Assembly (NCBI GenBank): GCA_949295785.1
Contig: CASFMJ010000054.1
Span: forward strand, 1-35,893
DNA length: 35,893 nt
Direction of reading: 5' to 3'
From: an uncultured Bacillota bacterium
GTDB taxonomy: Bacteria; Bacillota; Clostridia; Peptostreptococcales; Anaerovoracaceae
The notes under the pieces were generated by a model. It searched no databases, had not been told where the DNA came from, and saw only the letters and a program-made list of their open reading frames with translations. Below, one piece after another: positions 18,978-26,891 of the stretch (position 1 is its first letter; each line of letters starts with the position of its first letter). Made by a program: the position numbers and the translations under genes.

Positions 18978-18992
18978 AACATCTATTTTTTT
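18960..18992 (+). terminator. Terminator hairpin built around parS
   Basis: A perfect palindrome with 14-nt arms (18960-18973 and 18974-18987) is followed by an uninterrupted T-run to 18992. It has the form of an intrinsic terminator for noc. Its core is the parS sequence, extended by AATAGA/TCTATT on the two sides. Confidence 0.8.
18966..18981. other. parS centromere site (perfect consensus)
   Basis: TGTTTCACGTGAAACA matches the bacterial parS consensus (TGTTNCACGTGAAACA) at every position. ParB nucleates here and ParA acts on the resulting complex to segregate origins and load SMC. It sits about 85 nt before parA and roughly 8 kb from the origin, as expected for an origin-proximal centromere. 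Confidence 0.97.
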
Positions 18993-19003
18993 ATCATTAT
19001 AGG

Positions 19004-19032
19004 TAGAAATAAACGTAAAAATATTATATAAT
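19004..19032 (+). promoter_or_regulatory. Candidate promoter for parA-parB
   Basis: TAGAAA (19004-19009), 17 nt, TATAAT (19027-19032). The -10 is consensus and the -35 matches 4 of 6. It follows the parS terminator, and the start would be about 22 nt upstream of the parA start codon. Confidence 0.55.
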
Positions 19033-19061
19033 AACATCATACAAAATAAGGAGGCAAAATT

Positions 19062-19832
19062 TTGGGAAAGGCAATAGCTATATTTAATCAGAAAGGTGGT
19101 GTGGGAAAGACCACCACAAATATAAACCTTGCAGCATGCCTTGCTTTAAGGGGGAAAAAAGTACTTGTTCTTGATATAGATCCACAGGGAAACACCACCA
19201 GCGGCCTGGGTGTGGCAAAAAAAGGTCTGAATGACACAGTATACAATATTCTTGTTGATGAAGAGTATGATACAAGAGAAGCAATAATACATACCGGTGT
19301 GGATGGGTTGGATCTGATACCGGCCAGTGTGGATCTGGCAGGAGCAGAAGTGGAGCTTGTTCAGATAGAAGGAAGAGAAAGAGCTCTCAAAAATGGAATG
19401 GACAAAATAAAAGATGACTACGATTATATTTTTATAGATTGTCCTCCTTCACTGGGATTGCTTACTATAAACTCCCTTGCTGCTGTAGACAGTGTGCTGA
19501 TACCTATACAGTGCGAGTTTTATGCCCTTGAAGGTGTAAGTCAGCTGGTCAGTACGATAGATCTTGTAAAGAAAAGCCTGAATCCTTCTCTGAAAGTGCA
19601 GGGCGTTATACTTAGTATGTTTGATGGAAGAACGAATCTGTCTGCACAGGTAGTTCAGGAAGTAAAAAGATACTTCGGTGGTAAAGTTTATTCAACTATA
19701 ATACCTCGTAATGTAAGACTGGCTGAAGCCCCAAGTTATGGATTACCCATAACAGAATATGATCCTAAATCAAAAGGTGCAGAAGCATATATGGACTTTG
19801 CAGAGGAATTTCTTGAGATGGAGGAGGAATAA
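19062..19832 (+). CDS. parA: Chromosome partitioning ATPase ParA (Soj)
   Basis: ParA/Soj is a deviant Walker A ATPase that dimerises on DNA, drives segregation of ParB-parS complexes and, in Bacillus, modulates DnaA. The 256-residue protein has NQKGGVGKTT (residues 9-18) with both Walker A lysines, DIDPQGNT (38-45), and DCPPSLGLLT further on. The start is a TTG codon: AAGGAGG (19048-19054) lies 7 nt before it and no ATG is available before the conserved KAIAIFNQKGG start. It is followed one base later by parB. Confidence 0.97.
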   Translation: MGKAIAIFNQKGGVGKTTTNINLAACLALRGKKVLVLDIDPQGNTTSGLGVAKKGLNDTVYNILVDEEYDTREAIIHTGVDGLDLIPASVDLAGAEVELVQIEGRERALKNGMDKIKDDYDYIFIDCPPSLGLLTINSLAAVDSVLIPIQCEFYALEGVSQLVSTIDLVKKSLNPSLKVQGVILSMFDGRTNLSAQVVQEVKRYFGGKVYSTIIPRNVRLAEAPSYGLPITEYDPKSKGAEAYMDFAEEFLEMEEE

Positions 19833-19833
19833 A

Positions 19834-20733
19834 ATGTCGGCTCAGAAAAAAGGCGGGCTTGGGAGAGGCCTGGAGGCTCTTTTTGCCGATGTTCCGGTAA
19901 AAGTACCGGATGATGATAATACCGCAGTTTCGGCCGGCAGCTCAGATTATAAGGATTCTGTGCAGTATATAAAAACACATGACATAATGCCCAATGCAAA
20001 TCAGCCAAGGAAATCCTTCAACGAAGAAAAAATAGAAGAACTGGCTGTATCCATATCAGAGCATGGTATAATACAGCCAATTGTTGTGAGGAAAAAAGAA
20101 AAAGGATATGAGATAGTAGCTGGTGAAAGAAGATGGCGGGCTGCCATGAAGGCAGGTCTTGGACAGGTTCCCTGTCTTATACGTGAACTGGATGACGAGC
20201 AGAATATGCTTATCGCAATTATTGAAAATATGCAAAGGGAGGATCTCAATCCTATAGAAGAAGCTGAAGGATTGAGGCAGATGACAGAGACCTTTGGAAT
20301 GACTCAGGACCAGATTTCAAAAAGCGTAGGGAAAAGCAGACCTTATATAACAAATTCAATGCGGCTTCTTAAGCTTCCTGAATATATACAGGAAAGTATT
20401 TCAGAAGGAGTCATATCAGCCGGACATGGCAGAGCACTCCTTTCTGTAACCAACGATGAAGAAAGAGAAAAACTCTGGGAAAAAATATCTGAAGAAGGAC
20501 TGTCTGTAAGAGAAGCAGAAAAAGAGGCCGGTCACTCAGGAAAGAAAAAAAAGAAAAATCCTGCGGAGCGGAGAAAAGACCCTGACACGCTACGTGCTGA
20601 AGAAGACCTCAAAATGATTCTCGGCACAAAGGTAAAGATAGAAAACAAAGGGAAAAAGGGCAGAATACAGATCGAATATTATTCTCCCGAAGAATTGAAC
20701 AGACTGATAGACATATTGAAAACACTCAGATAA
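19834..20733 (+). CDS. parB: Chromosome partitioning protein ParB (Spo0J)
   Basis: ParB binds parS, then uses CTP to clamp and slide along DNA, organising the origin region and recruiting SMC. The 299-residue protein has the N-terminal ParA-stimulating segment (KKGGLGRGLEALFAD, 5-19), the CTP-binding GERRWRAA (97-104), the NMQREDLNPIEEA block, a helix-turn-helix (about 155-180) and a C-terminal dimerisation domain. The ATG at 19834 follows GGAGGA. It is immediately downstream of parA. The lysine-rich linker before the C-domain is usual. Confidence 0.97.
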   Translation: MSAQKKGGLGRGLEALFADVPVKVPDDDNTAVSAGSSDYKDSVQYIKTHDIMPNANQPRKSFNEEKIEELAVSISEHGIIQPIVVRKKEKGYEIVAGERRWRAAMKAGLGQVPCLIRELDDEQNMLIAIIENMQREDLNPIEEAEGLRQMTETFGMTQDQISKSVGKSRPYITNSMRLLKLPEYIQESISEGVISAGHGRALLSVTNDEEREKLWEKISEEGLSVREAEKEAGHSGKKKKKNPAERRKDPDTLRAEEDLKMILGTKVKIENKGKKGRIQIEYYSPEELNRLIDILKTLR

Positions 20734-20740
20734 AGGGGGA

Positions 20741-20756
20741 TGTTTCACATGAAACT
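20741..20756. other. Degenerate parS-like sequence
   Basis: TGTTTCACATGAAACT matches parS in 14 of 16 positions; the changed bases are one central G to A and the terminal A to T. It starts 8 nt after the parB stop and contains the ATG of the next gene. The central change weakens the palindrome, so ParB binding is uncertain. Confidence 0.45.
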
Positions 20757-21021
20757 CTTGATAGCTTTCATGGTGACATGGAATCTGATAACATTCCTTA
20801 TGATGGGAATAGACAAATATAAAGCCAAAAAAAACAAATCACGGATCAGTGAGAAAACTCTACTGATTGTTACGTTTGCCATGGGCGGAGTAGGAACAAC
20901 TTTAGGAGCGACATTTTTTCATCATAAGACTCAGAAGCTGAAATTTAAAATACTGCTGCCAATAGGCATAATAGTAAATGCAGCCGTTATATATGGCTTG
21001 TATTGTTTAGATTTGCTGTAG
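20749..21021 (+). CDS. DUF1294 family membrane protein
   Basis: A 90-residue membrane protein of the DUF1294 (YsdA-like) family, whose function is unknown. Family features are the LMGIDKYKAKKNKSRISEKTLL block after the first helix and the HHKTQKLKF block before the last. There are about three hydrophobic segments (3-20, 40-58, 69-88). The ATG at 20749 is used because AAGGGGG lies 9 nt before it; an in-frame ATG 9 nt earlier is too close to that site. It lies in the parAB transcript direction and ends at a terminator. Confidence 0.88.
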   Translation: MKLLIAFMVTWNLITFLMMGIDKYKAKKNKSRISEKTLLIVTFAMGGVGTTLGATFFHHKTQKLKFKILLPIGIIVNAAVIYGLYCLDLL

Positions 21022-21025
21022 GAGG

Positions 21026-21051
21026 AAAGTCCCTCGGTCGAGGGACTTTTG
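21026..21051 (+). terminator. Intrinsic terminator after the DUF1294 gene
   Basis: AAAGTCCCTC (21026-21035) pairs with GAGGGACTTT (21040-21049) around a GGTC loop, but the T-run is only four long and then broken by G. It stops about 7 nt before the next gene's start codon, whose only SD-like AGGGA is in the right arm. Confidence 0.65.
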
Positions 21052-21056
21052 TATTT

Positions 21057-21557
21057 ATGGAAAAAGACATAAAAAAATACACAATAAATTTAGCCACGGA
21101 ATTAAAAAATGCCGGAATTCCTGTTTCGGACAACATAATTGATGTGACAGTGAACAAAAGAGCAAAAAAAAGACTGGGATGCTGCCGGCAGATAAAAGAC
21201 AACGGTAAAGTAAAAAAATATGTCATAGAAATATCCTATATTGTAACTGCATGTGATGAAAAAGCACTGAAAACAATAATAGTCCATGAGCTTTTACACA
21301 CGTGCCCGGGCTGCTTCAACCATGGTAAAAAATGGAAAGAATATAGTCAAATGGCCGCTAATCTTATGGGAATACAGATAAAACGGACGGCTGATTATTT
21401 GCAGCTGGGTATAAGTATTCCTGAAAAGAAAGAAGAAACAAAATATTTTTTAAGATGTTCTGCTTGTGGGCAGTTATATGAAAGAAAGCGAATGTGTCCG
21501 CTTATAAAGCATCCGGAAAGGTACAGATGTGGAAAATGTGGCAACAGGCTTGGTTAG
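21057..21557 (+). CDS. SprT-like zinc metalloprotein
   Basis: A 166-residue protein with the SprT/SPRTN-like metalloprotease fold. The zinc site HELLH is at 77-81, followed by the family's NHGKKWKEY (88-96), whose H89 is the probable third ligand. A C-terminal zinc ribbon has CSAC (134-137) and CGKC (158-161). Some SprT family members cut DNA-protein crosslinks; that role is not shown for this bacterial group. The N-terminus (MEKDIKKYTINLATELKNAG) is helical. The start codon is uncertain: the nearest Shine-Dalgarno-like AGGGA is inside the preceding hairpin, and an upstream in-frame ATG at 21003 overlaps the DUF1294 gene. Confidence 0.82.
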   Translation: MEKDIKKYTINLATELKNAGIPVSDNIIDVTVNKRAKKRLGCCRQIKDNGKVKKYVIEISYIVTACDEKALKTIIVHELLHTCPGCFNHGKKWKEYSQMAANLMGIQIKRTADYLQLGISIPEKKEETKYFLRCSACGQLYERKRMCPLIKHPERYRCGKCGNRLG

Positions 21558-21827
21558 GGGTATAAAAGCACAATATCTTGTGGATGAAAAGCTTTTTATG
21601 ATGTGTTATAATATAAACGATCATTTGAGCAGAGAAATTTACGGCAAAATCTGCCATATGTATATATGTACAAAAAAGAATCCAATCGGAACATTATAAT
21701 GTCATATGCCGGCTTTGCAGGCATGAGATTATCACAAAATCAACACGTATAGCAACAAATATGATGATAAAATATTAATGCGTCTGTATGTAGAGTAAGA
21801 AATCACATGCAGTAAAAGGAGAGAGTA
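21558..21827 (+). other. 270-nt spacer and probable leader of the gdpP transcript
   Basis: No gene is seen. An extended -10 element TGTTATAAT lies at 21604-21612, so the transcript would start near 21619 and have a leader of about 210 nt. The leader contains a perfect short palindrome ACATTATAATGT (21691-21702) and a small stem ATGCC/GGCAT at about 21705-21724. I could not match it to a known riboswitch. Confidence 0.45.
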
Positions 21828-23582
21828 ATGACGACCATGAATCTTAAAGATTTTATGGCGGCTTATGTTCCTTTACCTCTATGTGTCATAAACAGTAAAG
21901 GAAAGGTCGTTTGTGCAGGAGAAAATATGAATCAGGTATTCCTTTATGACGGTATAGTTGATGCGGATATTTTTGCGTTGACCGGAATAAGGGCATCGCA
22001 GCTTTATGATGCAGCGGATACAGGAAACAACCCTGCGCTCCAGCGTAATGGAAAAATATTCAGGATGATATGCCATAGGGTCAATGATCAGGAAGACAGT
22101 AATCTGGCAATAATGTTCAGTGACGTAACAAGTCTTGAAAATCTTAAAGATAAATACAATGATGAGAAAATATGTATCGCAAAAATAAAAATAGATAATT
22201 ATGATGAACTTATAGCTAATACTTCTGTTGAATACAGAACATCTGTACCCAGTGAAATAGATAAAACAGTGAGGCGCTGGGCTGACAGAATAGCAGCCTC
22301 TGTTAACAGAATGGGTGATGACTCATATCTGGCTGCTTTTGAGCAGAAATTTCTTCCCACGGTTATTTCTGCCAAATTCGATATTCTTGACGAAATTCGA
22401 GCAATAGAAACAGCTACTGATTTTCCTGTAAGCCTTAGCATAGGAGTTGGAGCCGGGGGAGAAAATCCGATAAAAACTGAAGAATATGCTGATGCTGCAC
22501 TGGATCTTGCACTTGGAAGGGGAGGCGATCAGGCGGTTCTTAAGCGAAATTCAAAAATAGAATATTTTGGCGGAAAACTTCAGACTGTAGAAAAAAGAAA
22601 CAAAGGCAAATCAAGAATAGTGGGGCATGCGTTGAAACAGCTGATAGATCAGTCTCAGAAAATATTCATAATGGGGCATGCCAATCCTGATATGGACTGC
22701 TTTGGAGCATCTCTGGGGATATACAGGATATGTACCCTGTGTGGAATTGAGCCATACATAGTAATAGATAATTATAAAGAACCTTTGCAGGCAATATTTA
22801 AACAGGCAAAAGAAAGTGATAATTACAGATTTATTTCCAGTGAACGGGCGCAGGCTATGGCGGAAAAAGAAAGTCTGGTGATGGTTATGGATACCCACAG
22901 ACCCAGCATGGTTCAGTGCCCTGAGCTTCTGGAGATATGTGACAGAAAAGTTATAATCGATCATCACAGAAGGGTTGAGGATTTTATAGAAAATCCAGTT
23001 CTTGCCTATATGGAGACATATGCTTCATCAACCAGTGAGCTGGTGGCGGAAATTCTCCAATATGTTGCAGACAAGAAAGTTCTTACAAAGCTGGAGGCGG
23101 AAGCACTGCTTGCAGGGATAACAGTGGACACCAACGGTTTCACAGTGAAAACCGGAGTAAGGACATTTGAGGCTGCTGCCTGGCTCAGGCGGCAGGGGGC
23201 TGATCCTGCAGAAGTAAGCAGGTTTTTCCAGGAAGGCGAAGAAAGCTTCATGATAAAAGCCCATGCGCTGGCAGAAGCTCAAAGTCATGAAAATGGAATA
23301 ATGACATCTATATGCAGCAGAAAACATCCGGATGAGCAGGTTATATGCGCTCAGGTGGCAGATCAGCTGCTTACAGTAAAAGGTACCAGGGCAAGTTTTG
23401 TAGCAGGCATAAACGGAGAAGGAAAAACCGTGATAAGTGCCCGCTCGCTGGGAGAGGTCAATGTCCAGATGATTATGGAGAAATTTAATGGGGGCGGTCA
23501 TCTTACCACAGCAGCGGCGCAGGTTTTGATAAGCCCGGAAGAAGCAATAAATGAAATAATGAAGATAATGGAGGAAAAATAA
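21828..23582 (+). CDS. GdpP-type DHH-DHHA1 cyclic-dinucleotide phosphodiesterase lacking membrane helices
   Basis: A 584-residue protein related to GdpP, which hydrolyses c-di-AMP in Bacillota. Domains in order: a PAS-like region (about 8-105), a degenerate GGDEF-like domain (about 112-250; the family motif is replaced by [11 protein letters not shown]), a DHH phosphoesterase domain (about 265-420) with GHANPDMDC (283-291) and IIDHH (376-380), and a DHHA1 domain with [12 protein letters not shown] (554-565). The classical GdpP has two N-terminal transmembrane helices, which are absent; the N-terminus here is hydrophilic, so the enzyme is likely soluble. AAAAGGAGAG precedes the ATG. It overlaps rplI by 1 nt, a common gdpP-rplI arrangement. 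Confidence 0.88.
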   Translation: MTTMNLKDFMAAYVPLPLCVINSKGKVVCAGENMNQVFLYDGIVDADIFALTGIRASQLYDAADTGNNPALQRNGKIFRMICHRVNDQEDSNLAIMFSDVTSLENLKDKYNDEKICIAKIKIDNYDELIANTSVEYRTSVPSEIDKTVRRWADRIAASVNRMGDDSYLAAFEQKFLPTVISAKFDILDEIRAIETATDFPVSLSIGVGAGGENPIKTEEYADAALDLALGRGGDQAVLKRNSKIEYFGGKLQTVEKRNKGKSRIVGHALKQLIDQSQKIFIMGHANPDMDCFGASLGIYRICTLCGIEPYIVIDNYKEPLQAIFKQAKESDNYRFISSERAQAMAEKESLVMVMDTHRPSMVQCPELLEICDRKVIIDHHRRVEDFIENPVLAYMETYASSTSELVAEILQYVADKKVLTKLEAEALLAGITVDTNGFTVKTGVRTFEAAAWLRRQGADPAEVSRFFQEGEESFMIKAHALAEAQSHENGIMTSICSRKHPDEQVICAQVADQLLTVKGTRASFVAGINGEGKTVISARSLGEVNVQMIMEKFNGGGHLTTAAAQVLISPEEAINEIMKIMEEK

Positions 23583-24028
23583 TGAAAGTTATTTTAAATA
23601 AAGACGTAAAAGGAACCGGAAAAGCCGGTGATGTGGTGAATGTAAGCGATGGATATGCAAGAAACATGCTTATACCCAGAGGGCTGGCAACAGAAGCAAC
23701 GGCCGGAAATATAAGGCAGCTGGAAAAGCAGAAAGCACTGGCTGCAGAAAAAAAAGCAGAAGAGAAAGCAGAAGCCGAAAAACTTGCCCAAGATATTAAA
23801 GAAATATCCGTTACAATTAAAACAAAGGCAGGAGACGGCGGAAAGATTTTCGGGTCGATAACATCAAAAGATATTGCGGAAGCACTAAAAGAGCAACATG
23901 ATATCGAAATCGATAAAAAAAAGATACAGCTGGCATCCCCTATAAAACATACAGGCGATATGACAGTAGATATAAAATTATATTCTGAGGTGAATACCGG
24001 TCTTAAGGTAATAATTGAAGCAGAGTAG
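23582..24028 (+). CDS. rplI: Ribosomal protein bL9
   Basis: A 148-residue protein of the large subunit. The N-terminal domain has [34 protein letters not shown], written here only as the recognised family pattern (VKG-GK-GD-V-V-DGYARN-L-P-G), then the long connecting helix (about 41-75, Ala/Lys/Glu-rich) and the C-terminal domain with GKIFGSIT. The ribosome binding site GGAGGA lies in the end of the upstream gene, and the start codon overlaps its stop by 1 nt. Followed by dnaB, as in many Bacillota. Confidence 0.97.
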   Translation: MKVILNKDVKGTGKAGDVVNVSDGYARNMLIPRGLATEATAGNIRQLEKQKALAAEKKAEEKAEAEKLAQDIKEISVTIKTKAGDGGKIFGSITSKDIAEALKEQHDIEIDKKKIQLASPIKHTGDMTVDIKLYSEVNTGLKVIIEAE

Positions 24029-24058
24029 TAAAAACAGAAATAAGTGCAGGAGAAGTAT

Positions 24059-25369
24059 ATGGAAAGGATTCCTCCACATAACGAAGAAGCCGAAAAATCA
24101 GTTCTGGGAGCGGCCATGCTGAGCAAAGAAGCTCTTATGGATGTATCAGAAGAAGTTCGTGCCGATGATTTTTACAATGAAAGCCACCGTGAAATCTTCG
24201 ATGCGATAATAACTTTATATAGAGACAATATTGCTGTGGATATGCTCACTGTATGCGAAGAACTCAGCCGTAGAAAGTCTCTTGAAATGGTCGGCGGGAG
24301 AATATATATCGCAACACTGACTGCAGAGGTGCCATCAACAGCCAACGCTGGACAATACGCAAAAATAGTGGCTGAAAAAGCTATGCTGCGCAGACTGATA
24401 GCGGCAGCAGAAGACATAAGCACAAAAGGATATGATGATAAAATAGCTGCAAGCGAGCTGCTTGACTATGCAGAAGGAGATATATTCCGTATTGCACAGA
24501 GAAGACAGAGAAACGACTATACTAAAATACAGGATGTGCTTATCAAGAACCTTCAGATAATAGATAAGGCAGTTGAAAACAAAGGGAAGGTTATAGGACT
24601 TTCTACCGGATTCAGAAATATAGATGAAAAAACTTCCGGTCTTCAGCCATCAGACCTTATAATAGTCGCAGCGCGTCCCGGAATGGGAAAGACTGCATTC
24701 GCGCTGAATATAGCGCAGCAGAGCGCTGTAAAAGCAGGAGCGTCAGTTCTCATATTCAGTCTGGAGATGTCGCAGGAACAGCTTGGACAGAGACTGATAG
24801 CAATGCAGGCAAGAGTAGAGTCAGAAAAACTGAAAAAAGGTACTCTTGATATGAAAGACTGGGATAGGCTCACTATTGCACTTGATGAACTGAACAGCAC
24901 AAAAATAGTAATAGATGATACGCCTGGCATTAACATTATGGAAATGAGAAATAAATGCAGAAGGCTCAAAGCAGAACAAGGACTTGATCTGATTGTAGTG
25001 GACTATCTTCAGCTGATGTCTTATGAAGGCAGAAGCGAAAGCCGTCAGCAGGAAATAAGTGCATTATCCAGAAATTTAAAACTTCTGGCAAGAGAAATGG
25101 ACTGCCCTGTAATAGTTCTTTCTCAGCTGTCCAGAGCACCGGAACTTCGGCAGGATAAAAGACCGATGCTTTCAGATCTCAGGGAATCAGGTTCCATAGA
25201 GCAGGATGCAGATATAGTTATTTTCTTATACAGAGACGATTATTACAACGAAAATACTGAAAATCCGGGTGTATGCGAAGTAAATATAGCAAAACACAGA
25301 AGCGGTCCGGTAGGAAAGCTGGATCTGACATGGGTGGCAAGATATACAAAATTCAGTGAAAAAGCCTGA
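24059..25369 (+). CDS. dnaB: Replicative DNA helicase
   Basis: Hexameric 5'-3' helicase that unwinds the fork and recruits primase (called DnaC in Bacillus). The 436-residue protein has the N-terminal primase-interacting domain (1-105), a linker helix and a RecA-type motor with Walker A ARPGMGKTA (205-213), VDYLQLM as Walker B, and LRESGSIEQDADIVIFL in the C-terminal core. The ATG at 24059 follows AGGAG at a 6-nt spacing; an in-frame GTG 15 nt upstream lacks a site. It is near a DnaD-type gene, as expected for helicase loading. Confidence 0.97.
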   Translation: MERIPPHNEEAEKSVLGAAMLSKEALMDVSEEVRADDFYNESHREIFDAIITLYRDNIAVDMLTVCEELSRRKSLEMVGGRIYIATLTAEVPSTANAGQYAKIVAEKAMLRRLIAAAEDISTKGYDDKIAASELLDYAEGDIFRIAQRRQRNDYTKIQDVLIKNLQIIDKAVENKGKVIGLSTGFRNIDEKTSGLQPSDLIIVAARPGMGKTAFALNIAQQSAVKAGASVLIFSLEMSQEQLGQRLIAMQARVESEKLKKGTLDMKDWDRLTIALDELNSTKIVIDDTPGINIMEMRNKCRRLKAEQGLDLIVVDYLQLMSYEGRSESRQQEISALSRNLKLLAREMDCPVIVLSQLSRAPELRQDKRPMLSDLRESGSIEQDADIVIFLYRDDYYNENTENPGVCEVNIAKHRSGPVGKLDLTWVARYTKFSEKA

Positions 25370-25414
25370 TGATATTTAAGGATAGCACCGTTTTGCGGGA
25401 AGGAGGATCCAAGC

Positions 25415-25600
25415 ATGATCACAAAAGAGATGACAGTATCAGAAGTTCTGGAAATGGGTGAAAAATATGAAAAAATATTTAATATGTATCTGCTTACGTG
25501 TGCAGGCTGTCCCGGGGCTTATGCCGAGACTCTCCAGCAGGCGGCAGAAGGCCATGGAATAGATCTTGAAAAGCTTCTCCGGGATCTGAATGGAGCTTGA
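25415..25600 (+). CDS. DUF1858 family small redox-type protein
   Basis: A 61-residue protein with the DUF1858 pattern (VSEVLEMGEKYEKIFNMYLLTCAGCPGAYAETLQQAAE in part). These are short proteins with a CxxC pair, also found fused to or near hybrid-cluster proteins; the CAGC here is residues 29-32. A redox or metal role is likely but not known. GGAGG precedes the start. The gene ends 4 nt before the chosen start of the DnaD gene, and its last codons carry that gene's ribosome binding site. Confidence 0.85.
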   Translation: MITKEMTVSEVLEMGEKYEKIFNMYLLTCAGCPGAYAETLQQAAEGHGIDLEKLLRDLNGA

Positions 25601-25604
25601 CATA

Positions 25605-26891
25605 ATGAAATTTAAACGGGAAAAAATAAGAGATTTTTATCTTCTTACAACAGATGTGGAAAATATATTCATAAATGAATATATGCCCGGCGCTCCGGGA
25701 AATTTTGTAAAAGTATACATGTACGGGCTTCTTTACAGCCAGAATGAAATTGAGATGCCCCCGGAAAAAATGGCGAAGCAGCTTTCCATGGATCTGAAAG
25801 AAATAGAGGAAGCATGGAATTACTGGGAATCTCTTGGGGCAGTAAAAAAAATATCTCTTAAAGACGGCGGATATGACATCAGCTTCAGGCAGATAAGAGC
25901 AATGATGTACGGGAGCACAGGAACTGTTTCCGGCAGCAATGTATCTGATGAGGGCTCGAGATGTCCACAAGATAAAGATGATGCAGATATATACAATGAA
26001 GAACTGAGAAATCTGTTGCAGAATATCGAGCAGCTGAAAGGTACATCCCTTTCGCCTTCTGAGATAAAAGAAATCTTTTCACTGGCAGAGGAAGACAATG
26101 CGACTACTGAGGTTATACTTCTGGCTGCAGAGTATTGCTGTGAAAAAGGAAAAACAGGCATAAACTACATAGCTAAAGTGGTCAGAGAGTGGATGAAAGA
26201 GGGGCTTAAAACCAAAGCCGAGGTTAAGGAAAAACTCGCAGCTATGAGTCAGCGAAACGGGTTTTACAAAAAGATACTCAGAACACTTGGACTCAACAGG
26301 GGCGCCACAGAGGCTGAAAAGGAAATGATAGACAGCTGGGTGGATGATATGCAGTTCAGCAAGGAAAAAATTCTTGAAGCATGTGTCAGGGGGTCATTCA
26401 TTTCCAACCCGAATCTGAGATATGTGAACAGAGTTCTTCATAACTGGTTTTCAGAAGCAAAAATAAGCGGAAGAAGTGTAAACAGCAGCAGCGGTGTCAG
26501 CCAGGCGGTTCTTAACAGATATTATGCGTATTTACGCCATAAGGCAGAAACTGAAGCTGATGCAAGACGCTGTGAGATATATGCTAAGATACCTGAAATA
26601 AAAGAACTGGATCAGCAGCTTCTTGAGCTGGGGCAGAATCTGTCTAAAACAGTGTTGTCAGGTGATAAGGAAAAAATCGCAGAAATCAGAAGGATGACAA
26701 GCCTTCTGGAAAAGGAAAAAGCTGTACTTCTTACAGAAAACAATTATCGTGAAGACTATACAGATATAAAATATGCATGCAGTAAATGCGGCGATACAGG
26801 AATAACAGAAGACGGGGGGCGTTGTTCCTGCACCAGAGAAAGAATGGGAGAAGCAGAATTATGGCAAAATTTGACTTCATCAGAAAACTGA
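25605..26891 (+). CDS. DnaD-domain primosome protein with a DnaI/DnaC N-domain-like C-terminus
   Basis: A 428-residue protein, longer than the usual 200-350. An N-terminal winged-helix region (about 10-95) fits the DnaD/DnaB-loader family. Two DnaD-like helical repeats follow at about 130-215 and 215-285; the second ends with NPNLRYVNRVLHNWF, similar to the YxxxI/W signature. From about 300 on, the sequence (YYAYLRHKAETEADARR, KIPEIKELDQQLLELG, LLEKEKAVLLTENNYREDY) and the zinc-type CSKC...CSC cluster (392-409) resemble the N-terminal domain of DnaI/DnaC-type loaders, the part that binds the helicase. The AAA+ ATPase expected after it is absent; the frame ends 31 nt inside the next gene. ATG 25605, after GGAG, is preferred to 25590. 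Confidence 0.83.
   Translation: MKFKREKIRDFYLLTTDVENIFINEYMPGAPGNFVKVYMYGLLYSQNEIEMPPEKMAKQLSMDLKEIEEAWNYWESLGAVKKISLKDGGYDISFRQIRAMMYGSTGTVSGSNVSDEGSRCPQDKDDADIYNEELRNLLQNIEQLKGTSLSPSEIKEIFSLAEEDNATTEVILLAAEYCCEKGKTGINYIAKVVREWMKEGLKTKAEVKEKLAAMSQRNGFYKKILRTLGLNRGATEAEKEMIDSWVDDMQFSKEKILEACVRGSFISNPNLRYVNRVLHNWFSEAKISGRSVNSSSGVSQAVLNRYYAYLRHKAETEADARRCEIYAKIPEIKELDQQLLELGQNLSKTVLSGDKEKIAEIRRMTSLLEKEKAVLLTENNYREDYTDIKYACSKCGDTGITEDGGRCSCTRERMGEAELWQNLTSSEN

Noticed and set aside
21619-21827. c-di-AMP riboswitch before the gdpP-like gene
   Set aside because: The conserved core sequences of the ydaO-type motif are not visible; only short simple hairpins are.
23133-23154. parS-like palindrome in the gdpP gene (GGTTTCAC-a-GTGAAAACC)
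   Set aside because: The two half-sites are separated by one extra base, which alters the parS symmetry, and the sequence is explained by the coding of NGFTVKTG.
23503-24126. Long open frame (minus strand, 207 codons) across rplI
   Set aside because: Composition is an artefact of the reverse complement of Lys/Glu/Ala-rich L9; all other genes on this side of the origin are on the plus strand.
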